A DNA stretch of 64,000 bases from contig CM060965.1 of NCBI GenBank assembly GCA_030765045.1, positions 21,363,585-21,427,584 on the forward strand, read 5' to 3'. Below the pieces are notes generated by a model that saw nothing but the letters and a program-made list of their open reading frames with translations, was not told where the DNA came from and made no database searches. A program made the position numbers and the translations under genes. Shown here in pieces: positions 24,201 to 36,200 of the stretch (its first letter is position 1; every line of letters begins with the position of its first letter). Origin of the DNA: Tenodera sinensis. Taxonomy: Eukaryota; Arthropoda; Insecta; Mantodea; Mantidae.

Positions 24201-27200
24201 CAACAACACAAGGGCAGTGACACCAACTTCCTTCCTCATCAATACACATAACCAGGAAGTTAACTATCAGTAGTCTCCAAAACAAGCCAGGATGTCGGAC
24301 ATTTCTACGAAACTGTTCATATGAGCACACTTTGATATTCAACAGTTGTTTTTGAAGTGCTATTTCAAACAAATATTTCAACCTTTACTCTAATACACAA
24401 GAGTTTGTAAATGTATTTTTTCTTCTCTGCCAGACATCCTGGAATTACATATTTACATACTGTACAATACAAACAACTTTAAATCACAACGTAACAAATA
24501 ACTGCAGTATTTCATGATGAGGCATTTTAAAATTAACTACATCCTAATTCTCTTGTTTCACACTAACATTCAAAGCTTCCAAATGAAAACTATGCAGCAG
24601 GGTCAATTAAAACTTTATGGCAACTTATTTTTTTCAGTCAGGTGTGTTCAATAAAAGATAATTACAAAAAGAAGCTAAGGCAAGGTATATTACCTTAGCA
24701 ATCAGAACTTTAGGTGCATGGGCATACTCTTAGAAATAAAGTCTTTTTGTTTCTTTAAATATGTTCTTTAACCCTACAGTGATTGCATCTTGATCTTAAA
24801 ATGGCATATTATACAGCATTTAAGTGGTGTCACTGACTATTCTTCAATTAATATTAAATCTGTTTGGACTGTTAACAGCTGCTATGACTCTCAATTGGCA
24901 ACCGCAGTATTGCTGCAGGTCATGCAAGTCAGATTGTTTTGAAAAACTTACTTTAGTGTAAAACTGTATTAAAATGGCTAAGGCAAAATCTAATATGTAA
25001 TTATCAAGAATAGTTGTAATGGAGATTTCACTATAGAAAATTTAACTTTCGCATATGCAATTCATTTTATTCTTTTTAATACAAGGAAATGTTTTACTGC
25101 AATGGAAATTAATTCAATAATAAGATAACTGATCAACAGGTGATAAGTACACATGTGTAAATTTCCAGCTGGCAACCAGTTGGAATAGTTGCTGGCTTAC
25201 AGTAAATAAGGTAATTATGGGAAACATTGTTAAAATTAATCATATTATGAAAGGTAGAACTGGAACTTAAAAATTCAATGCCACAACTGGGATTTGAACC
25301 ACAGACCTTCTGCTTACCGGGCGGATGCTCTACCACTGAGCATCATTGAATTTTTAAGTTCCAGTTCTACCTTTCAAACTTTGCCCACACACGGCTTGTG
25401 TGTTTAAAAACACCAACAGTAAGTTTGCTGGCATAAATAAATAATAATTAATCATATTAGTTTTATTGTGGGAAATATGGTTAGAATAATTATATTTGTT
25501 TTGTTTTATTATTGTAACAGATCAAGAGTGTATTTGTATAATTAGAATTATTAGAGTGCATATCTACTTACAAAAAGAAAACAAATCCTAAATTAAATTA
25601 TAAGCAGCATATTATATAATTAATTACTCTGATTGTTTTCACTGACAATAATGTTTTATTTCATGATTACAGTTGGAAATTTTCTAAAATAGTAGCTAGA
25701 AAAAAGGAAAAAGTTGATTTTGTTCAACAACGGTAATCAGTTGTTTTTATGTTAAATAGTTGAAACAAATAATTAAAAAGCCATTAGAATGACATCAAAC
25801 TCTTTCAGATTTCTTTTTTCTTTTTTTTTTTTTTTTTTTTTTTTTTTGTGTTGTGTTTTTTTTATGTTTAATGTCCTTTAACCAGTTAAGTCATGTTGAA
25901 CAAAGAATGAAATGGGTGAAATGATGCTCAAATGAGATTGGGGTCCATAGAGTTTAGTTACCTAACATTCATCTTACAGGATAAGGGAAAACCTTATCCA
26001 GATAATTCCCCCTGAACAAGATTCTGGCTCAGGACCTCCTGAATGTAAGGTAGATACACTACCCCACACCACAGAAGTGGGCTTACCAGATCATTTCACT
26101 TCAATTGTCACTTTAAAGCTAGATTGAACATATAAAATTTATATTGTCATAATTTGTAAATAGCCGGGGAGTAGGTTAAAGTACCAGATTTAACTTGACT
26201 TGATGCAAGTGGTAGCCACTGGTTCTGGCTCATAGCAGTATCGGGTTGAATGACCTTACTCTGCGACACCCAACCCATGTGTCTACAAATGGTTATGTCA
26301 TTTGCACTAATCCTGATAATGTCTGGGATGCTGTATAGCGGGAATAACGTTTGTTGATAGTGTTTACTGTTTATGGTTATTATGGTATACCACACAGTGG
26401 AGTCACATGTGGACTATCAGCTTGAATTTATAGAGATTTCCTGGTGTCAATATGCCTAACACATTCACAATTTAGAGGGAGTTAGAAACATTTAAACCAA
26501 TTGGGTCAGTGTTAGACAAAAAGAAGCAGACAGTCTGTAGTTCTAACCAAGTGAAAATGACACGAGAGATGGACTGTCATGGAAATAAGCACAATAAAAT
26601 TGTTACCTCACATTGTGTGTTTTAGACGACAGAAAACATGACTGTTCTTGGTCACTATACAGATCTAAATTCATATGATTATTATCTGTAGCAAATAATT
26701 ATCATAAAATTAATGTAAAGAAATCTGCATAAACTCTGCAAATTGGAAGACAGTAGCCTGAGTTCATTTTTTCCAATATTTTAACTGTAGAACATTACTT
26801 AATTATTCAGCAATGTGTTACACAGGCATGAGATTTGTTTAGAATACATATGATGGTCACTATCTCCAAATGTTTTACTGTGACACTTCCTGGTACTGGG
26901 GTACTGTTTTGTTCAGTCATAACTACACTGTTATGTATACTGTATACTGACTGTTTCATTTCCAAATAAAAGTCAAATTGTGGCATCATTAAACGATTTA
27001 TTGGCACGTTTTTCAATTTATAAAAAGGAAAGAAAACATTTTCACAGTTACTGTCGCATGAAAACAGACTTGGCGTCATTTACTTATAATGCCTGTATTA
27101 AGTGAACCACTGAAATCTTGCTGTTGTTGGCTAATGCCTGGCATTTGGCAATGAAGCCGTTACCTTTCATGCACCCCAGTATTTTCTAATTATTTTCATA

Positions 27201-30200
27201 TTATCAACCAGTTGGGTCCCACACAAAAACTTTGAACCACTGAAATGTAACTTCAGTTATGTTGGTGAATTTGGTCCCCTTGTGTTTTCAACTGATGGAG
27301 CAAGTTTTTGAAAAGAAAGTTAACCAAAGAAAGGTATTTTATCAATCAACACATGTTAGCAACAAAGTAGAAATTTGCTCACTTCAAAGAACAATGGCAA
27401 GAAAATAGGCTAATTCTAAACATCCACTGTCAGATCTAGCAGTATAATTTGTATGATTTTTAAATCAAATATTGGTTATTGAACATATGAGCAAATGGCT
27501 GTCCTTTTTTTTTATTTCTATTTTTATTTACTATGCCCTTGAAAAATTCAATGCCACAGCCAGTTTTTGAACCATGGATCTTCTGCCATGTCTGCTCTAA
27601 CCAATGAGCTACCATGGCAACTTGCCAGCATGACAAATTCCCCAATCGATTCATATTTTCCCAGTAGACCATAAGGGAATCTTACATCTGAGATAAACAC
27701 CCCAAGAATGACTTCCAATGTTAAGTACCTTCATGTCCTGCAGTTACTTAACATTTAGATGGTAATTATTTTATGGCAACCAACTAACTGATGGTATTTT
27801 TAAAAACACAAGCCCCTTTTAACATTTTTACTGCCTTTTTTGCCAGTTTATTTTGACTGTTATAAATGCCTAAACATCTGGACTCCACTTATAGAACAAG
27901 ACAGTACTTTCAACGGCAAACTTTAAAATGATGCACGCTAAAAACAAATGCTAGTGCTTTCTGTTGTAGTGCAAACTATGGAGGGGTAAGGAGATATAAT
28001 TTTCAGGTGAAAAGTATGGTATGCACTCCTGATTTAGTCATTTATAGGTACACCTCTTTTTACTTTCAGGTAATATCAATTTTTTCACATTCTTAAAACA
28101 ATTCCTAGCACCCACAGGTCTGATTGCTTCAGCATCTCAAATATATAGCTTTAGTATTACTTAAAACAATTTTCAATTTTACAACTTTTAGTCATGATAC
28201 TTAACTGAGTATAAAACTCATTATATCACTTAATAAGATTGTATAAACCAATCCTGGTCTGATCTGAGGAGGGAAGAGAACAACATCTTACCTGCTTCTT
28301 TGGGTTTATCTCGCCCAAGGGACCAGGAGCGCCTAAACTGGGCTGAATCATCAGATGTTTCAGCAGCTAGAACAATTCATGCACATGCACCAACAAGCAA
28401 AATAAACAAAAATGATCACAACTTAACGTAATTTTGAATAGTTTACTTTAAAGTATAGTAGCATTCCACATATAAGCATACTTTAATTATCATGCAATAT
28501 TATTCTGCAGTGAAACCAAAGATTATTTACTGAACTCAAAACAGCAATTATAAAATAAACAATAACAACAACACGGCTAAGGGAAATGCAATGATGGTAG
28601 CAACACTCATATTTAAAAAAATCTCCACTACTGTTAATCACAAAAATAGATTGTTTTAAAGATTCTGTATCTATCAATATTGAGTCTATATTAACACCAA
28701 TTATCACTAATGTCTTTCTTCACTTGAAAATGCTTTGGGGGCATTTGTCAGCAGGTTGCTGTTGTAGCTATTGAAGCATTGTGATTTAATCATGTAATAT
28801 TTTGTAGTGAAATGAGCTTCCAGAGGATATATAGTGGGGAAAATTTAACATTCATTGCATTCTTTGGGGTTGTATCCTTAGTGCGGTGGTAGCACTGCTG
28901 CTTACCAAGTGGGGGACCTCGGATCGATTACTGGTACCAGCATGGGGATTTTCTTCCACTGGAGATCTAGTCCAGGGTGCACTCGGCCTCATCAGGGCCA
29001 ATTGAGGAGTTACTTGATCGAAAAGCAGCGACTACTGGTCAAGAAGAAAGCATAAACGGCTGGGACGGACCAGAGTGCTGCCCATGTTCCACCTCCAGCA
29101 ATGCATCCCACTCATTTTAGCTTAGTCATTTTGAGGTTAATTATTTCCCCATTCCCACTGTTGATAATACAGTATAATCCCAATAACTTGACCTAACGTG
29201 GACTGAGAGGCTGTCGAGTTACCAAAATGTCAAGTTTTGTGGAATAGAGAGTCTGTTATTTACAACTCGTAAGATAATACTGCACATTACATAAATATAT
29301 ATCCTAGCATGATACACGAAACAAAAGTATAACATATTCTAAAATGTATTACACATTAATATGTTCACCTTTGTCCAGTCTCTTTCTTCGTCTTACTAAG
29401 GCACTACAACTTTACAAAAGTTTTGGCCTTCTCAACAATTTGTTTCCAGACTTTTCTATTTTGTACGCAAACAGGCTAATTTTTAATTAAGGAAATTGAA
29501 GCTATTAACAGTGAAGCAACAAGATTCTAAAGTAGGAACAAATTAGAAACTAAAAACTTCACTTATCTTAGTGATATTGCAAGTTCTTTGGTGCAAAGCT
29601 AGCTTTGAGAATGAGTTGGAGTCAACTCGAAACTTTAGTCAGCTTTGCACCAAAGAACTTGCAATATTACTAAGATAAGTGAAGTTTTTAGTTTCTAATT
29701 TGTTCTTACTTTAGAGGCTAATTTTTTATTACCACTCTCTTGCGCACATCCAATTTCTATTGCAGAGTTCACTTGTCTTTTCTTGTTCGACATTTTCACT
29801 GGCACAAATAACTCAACACAACCCTAACAGTAAGCCTGACATTTTGAAAGCTGCTTATGTTCTGACTACATATTGAAAATCAATACACGGTCAGCCCTTT
29901 TGTTACTTGAAGAATGCAGTAGGTTGTATACATATACTAATTAAAATTTACCTATACTATTCATACCATATAGTGGATAATAGAAATTATTAGTTAGGTT
30001 TAATGATAAAAAATAAAGAAAATTACAGTAAAAAAGGCTGTCGAGTTACACGGAGTGCTGAGTTATCGACAGTTGAATTATCAGGATTCTACTGTATTGC
30101 TAAAACATTTGATTGTTTTCTTCATTTAATTAAATTTGACAGCTGACAATATGATTTGATTTTAAACAACATAAGGAACTAATTTATATAAGATTACATT

Positions 30201-33200
30201 TTATTTGTGTAATAGTCTTAATTCCATTTGAGGTTACAAGATAAATTAGTTCGTAGTTTGTGCTTGGTACTTGTGGCATTGGAAATTAAATCATCTTGTA
30301 AGCTTACTAAAACCAAGAGCTGTTGCATATATGCAGAGTTTTAATAATCCCATATCTGGTAAAATGTCATCGTTGGTAGACCAGAAGCACATAATGCCAT
30401 GGTCTGTAGTATTTATATTTTAAGCATGAGAAATATTCCTGCTGCCTGGTTTCCAAATTTCTCCTTCTTGTCTAAGCTGATTTAATAGTGTGCTCAATCA
30501 GGAAGTTCATTCCACTAAAGAACATTGTTTCAAAAGCAACAACTAAACAGTTCAAACCATTTGGATAACAGCTGAAGGAGGAGATAAATGCAGCCAAAAC
30601 AAGTTCAACAGAGAGGAAACATTAGTGATGGTAATACAAAAAATAAGTGTTTATTAATTCACTGATTGGAGACAAACTCTGTCTCCAATCTTCTGTTACA
30701 CTGGATGGAAGAGGTGTAAATATCATCCTTTAAACCAAAGAGAAATGTTGATGAGAAGAATGAAAACGTTTATTAGCACTTTATCTTTCATAGATTTTTA
30801 TAACAATGCTTTGGAAGGAGGAGACATTTGGTAACAACGCACTTCACCTTACACACTGATCACAAATTACACTGGAGGAGTAAGTCACCGAAATTGCCTC
30901 ACAACACAGAAGCTACAGTGAGATTCTGAAAGTGCCTGTGTCTCCAATACAGGAATCATATAACAATTTGTTGGTATTTGGTTCTCAAGAGAGTTTGTGT
31001 GTTTCCAGCAAATTAATGACAGGAACTTAAGGCCATAATACTTGCTTCAATTTCAAACAAAGGAATGGAAAAAAAACACTTGCTTTAATTTGACCATTTA
31101 CTTATGTGCACTTAAAGTAGAAACCAAAAAGTACTAACTTTTTCTGGTGAACAAAGCTTAGCTAATCTAAACATTGAACAAAAACAAATAAAAGCAAAGT
31201 GAGTGTTTTTATTTAAAAATTTACAGGCTTAAATTAAAACTTAATTTTAAAAAATTATTTTATCCAAACATTTCACAGAAGTAAAAATTACCACTGTAGT
31301 GCAGTTGGTAGCGTGCTTGCCTCTGGCATGTAGGACCTGGGTTTGATCCCTGATACTAGCATGGGGTGTCCTCAACCTCATTAGGTCCGAGGGGGGGCAG
31401 GGGCAGCATTTGAGGAGCTACTTAATGGAGAAGTAGCAGCCTCAGGTCGAGAAGGCTAAATAACTGGCTGGGAGGGCTCGGGACGCTGATCACATACCAC
31501 CCTCCAGTACTGACCCCATTAATGATGCTTGCAGTGGGTAGAGGTGGGGGACGCAGTGGCTGGGTGGCAAGCCATGGCCCTTCATGGGCTGTTGCGCTGG
31601 GTTTACTTTACTCACTTTTAAAAATTACCCTCACTGGTTTATTTGAAACTACAGTAAAATAAAACAAAATACTAGTCATGACTTTCACAGAGAATCACAA
31701 TTATTTATGGACACTGTTTAACTGCTATGGTTCTGTGTATCCCATTCTATATTTGGCATGAAAGACCACTTAACTTTGCTCAGAGGCCTCTTTACCAGGT
31801 TCTTTTATGAGCTACAAAAAATCCATTGCCCTCCGCCAGGTTTGAAGCTGCAAACTCAGGAACCAGAGGCTAGCATGTTACTGCTAGATTATGAAGGATG
31901 ACTTACAGAGAGTCAAGATTGAGTAATAAGTTATAGCAGCACTAGAGTTCAGTGTTTGGTTAAAACTTATTAAATTCTTGTGAAAATGAAAATTTATACA
32001 AATTAAAACTCATACCTGTGGCAAAACTAAACACTAACGGAAAAAGTTAAGATAAAAAATATACATTAAGTGCTTTCTTGCTACATACTTCAAAATGACT
32101 TGCTTTAACTGTTACATATTTGTATTAGGATACCATGAAATGTACACAATTTATTTTTTTCTGCTGAAATAAAAGCTCGAATAGTATTACAACTTTTTAT
32201 TCATGTAAAATCACCTCCTAAGGCAGTGACATCTACACCCCTTTTCACCAGTATAATATACAGCTATGTCAAATGATCTGTATAACATGCTTTAGTATGG
32301 CAGTATTTAATCTGTTACTTTTTCTTCCAATATCTCTGCATAAGCAGATAATATTCCAATAAGACATTTTAATAGATTAACTTAACATAAATAAATAAGT
32401 AAATAAATATGCTCAGTTACAGCATTATTTAATTCATTAGTGTCACTATGAAGGCTGTATTTCAAAATACCACTAATTTTTTTAGCATACTGTAAACTGG
32501 AAAGGTTAAAAGGTCCATTCTGTCAAATTGCACACATGCAAAGCCTGAGAATAACACGAGATGCTCATGTTAACTATTTTTACAGTCTATTTATAGCAAT
32601 ACCACTTTATGCAGCATGCAGCAAATTACTTTCACATACATGACTCCTAAAGCAGAGGATCTCACTTCTGAGTACTTTAGCATTTAGCATTCTATTAACT
32701 CATCTAGGACTTTCTGTAGTGTTCAAATTGAGGACATGATCTAACATTTTTTTCTTCTCTCTTCTTAGGACAAGGGAAAACAGGGGAAGAGAGAGAGCAA
32801 GGTGGGAGAGAGAGAAGAGGAGGATGGAAAGGAGTGAAAAGAGGAGGGGAAGGGGGAGTGATGTGGAGAGGAAGGAGTTAGCGAGGAGGGGAAGGGGGAG
32901 TGATGTGGAGAGGAAGGAGTTAGAGAGGAGGGAGGTAGGAAGGAGGGAGAGGACTAGACCCTAGCCAAGACCCAAATTTGAACTGTCTGGAATATGAAGC
33001 AGATGTGCTCTACACATCACAGAGATGGACCACATCTGCCTTAAGGCATCATTATTGCTCTATACACTATCCAAAATAAGAAACATACTTGAAGTAAACA
33101 AAGGCGAGACCACGGTGTTGCTTTCATTAGCTTGGGACAACAACACAAGTCTAGAGTAGAAAATAGATTTCATCTTTTCTTTATGTTATAACTTGAAAAT

Positions 33201-36200
33201 TGTGCCAATGGATATGTTTAATATTTCACTGCAATATGCCACAGTTTTACTGTTATTTGGAAATGAAACAATCGGTTTATTGAAATTGAGTAGTTATCAT
33301 GACTGAACAAACACAATGTAATGAGGCATACAGCAAGAAGTTTGTGGCTAGTGTGAGTGAAGCAGTGGTTAAAATGGGCATCCAAAGTTACATAAAGCAC
33401 TTAAAGGTAAACTACTGAAAAGTGGTGAAAGAAATTAGTTCAAATGTATTTCACAAGCTAGTGAAGCATAATTTGGTCTTTCAAGTAAATGACTAGGTGA
33501 AATTAACTGCAGGGTATACTGGTATTTCAGATACCAGTTTTGTGCACGTGTAGAAAGAATTCAAAGAGACTGGTGGTGTTAAAACTCTGTGCTAAAAGCA
33601 CCAAAAGCCAAAAACCCTAAACAGTTTTACGAAAGGTAGATGATTTTGTCAAGTGTGCCATTTGCTATGAAGTGCATAACTTTTTTCTAACAATGAACCA
33701 CCAACAATAAAGTGACATCAACAGTGACACGGTTTACTGGTTTCAAGCGAACAAGCTTTCATTCAAACAAGCTTTCATTCTTTGCTATTAGAAATGGGGT
33801 TTTATCTTGTGAAAAATATATGTCACTGTCATTGTACATAGGGACTTATTGCACTGTGGAGATGTAAACCTCTTAGAAATGTTTGCTACTACAGGAGGGA
33901 AAACAAAGACAGTTACCTGGGTTAAAGAGAGTTATTGTACCTCAAAAGTATGGGTTGACAATTCAGAATCAACCTCAGATACTGAACTGCGAGGTGCTGC
34001 CTTACCTGCCAGTGATGGCAACTGTAAGCAAGTACAGTAGAGCTACAGTTATCCAAGCTGCAATTAACCAAAGTCCAGGTTCACCAAGGTCCCGTTTTAC
34101 AAAGTGTGCCGCACAAAGTACTTTGTATGTAGTGTAAAAATACAAACAACGCACAAAGAAATGCAGGGGCAGCAGGGTGACATTGAAATGGAGAATAGAA
34201 AATCAACCACAATGAAGGATGCAAAGTGATAGAAAAGACCATCAATTACCTAGAGCAACAGTCAGACAACTTAAACAGACTTTCTACCGCTATGACGATT
34301 GCGTGAAATGGCAGCAAAGAAGTGAGCGTGTTCCTTTAAACACAAAGCACTTATGGACTTGTTGAAGAAATTACTTATTTTAAACTGGAACATGCACATA
34401 CTGCTGTATGTACTGTAATGACGCCTGAAGCGGGCACAGGTAGAGGACGCAGCGGCTGGGTGGCAAGTCTTGGCCCTTCATGGGCTGTTGTGCTAGGGTT
34501 TCGTTAGGGTTGTATGTACTGAAGGTCTTTTTCTTTCATTTTGTATTTTTATCTTTATGTACATTTTTTTTTTCAACTGATAATACAGTAGATGACTTTT
34601 TTCACCTCTTTGACCTCGTTTTTATTCATTTCACCAGTTTACCATTCACCTCCCTCTTGATTTTTGACTAAGTCTGTGTTATCAGAGTTTTCAATTATCT
34701 GAGGTACTATCAGTCCTCCTTACCTCGGATAATCAAGGCTCTACTGTACATTCATTTGAATGAAAGTCTTAAATGTTATCTTTATAAACCTTTTCAGTGT
34801 TCATTTTAATATGCAAGCAAGTAACAGAGATGGAAACTATAGCTACTCTTATGCAAGTTATTCTAGCTGCCATTTCAAACCTCATACAAAAGCATGGTCA
34901 GTTGCTGGATTACATACAAGGTGTGCCAATAAAGACACCAGACTGGTTGTGCTCATTTCCAGCTTTGTTTATGACAAAGAGAAGAGTGGAAGATTGGCCT
35001 TGGGACTCTCCCTGACACATGTATAGAATTTCATGCCGCTGTGGTGGTTAGTCTGGCTGTGAGCGTTCTTAGAAATGAGTTGTGTGTCTGAGCTCCGTCA
35101 GAATTATGCTACGCTCTGAAGTAGAACGTATAAACATCAAATTCCTCACAAAACTCGCCACAGAAACTTACGATTTGTTGAAACAAATTTATAGAGATCG
35201 ATGTCTATCACATGTGCAAGTTTTCAAGTAGTTTAAGAGGTTCAAGGATGGTAGGGAAGACGTCGAAGACAATCTGAAATCAGGCTGTCCTTCTACATCA
35301 AAAACTAACAAGAATGTGTTTTTTTTAATATCCGAGGGGTTATCTACATTGATTGTGTGCCCCAAGGTCAGACTGTCAATCAAGTTTATTATAAAACTGT
35401 TTCTGAAGAGCCTCCGTGAATGTGTGTAATGAAGGATACCAGATCTGTGGAAGAATCACAAATGGATTCATCAGGATAACATGCCATCCCAAAACACAAT
35501 GTCTGTGATGAGGTTTTGGTGAAAAACGACATTCCAGTGAAGGAACATCCACCATATTTGCCTGACTTAGCACGATGTGACTTTTTTCTCTTCCCAAAAG
35601 TGAAGTCTGCATTCAAAGGAACCTGGTTTGAGCCATGGATGCATTGAAGGAATCCCAGCAGAGCTCAGAAACATGATCCGTTTCTAAGAACACTCACAGC
35701 CAGACTAACCACCACAGTGGTGTGAAATTTTATACACGTGTCAGGGAGAGTCCCAAGGGCAATCCCCCACTCTTCTCTTAGCGTGTCTGCCTCACGTTCA
35801 AGAGGTCGCAAGTTCGAATCTCGCTTAGGGTAAGTTATCCGGGTAAGGTTTTTTCCGAGGTTTTCCCTTATCCTGAGAAGACGAATCTCGGGTAACTTAA
35901 AGCTCCATGGACCTCAGGCCCATTTGAGCATCATTTCATCCATTTCATTTCATTCATTCGTCCGATATGGAACAATGTTGGAGGACATTAATTTTAAAGA
36001 GCTGTGAGCCCACTCTTCTCTTTGTCATTAATGAAGTCGGAAATGTGAAGTTTCTTTATGGCCACATCTCTTATGCTATGCTCATGTTGCATGAGTAATA
36101 CAAAACTGTTTCTACTAGCAGATCCAGTATAAGTACCTTATTTACTAACTTCTAAAATATTCAGCTCACTACCAGCATAGCTGTTGTTTAATAAGATATA

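Noticed and set aside
29590..29640. A functional hammerhead ribozyme in the hairpin loop
   Set aside because: Stem II and GAAAC look right, but the essential CUGANGA box reads AGAATGAG, so this copy should be inactive. Kept only as a family-level hint.
33849..34137. Overlapping 63- and 84-codon frames
   Set aside because: They cross the left boundary of the pogo-like element and have no known motif.
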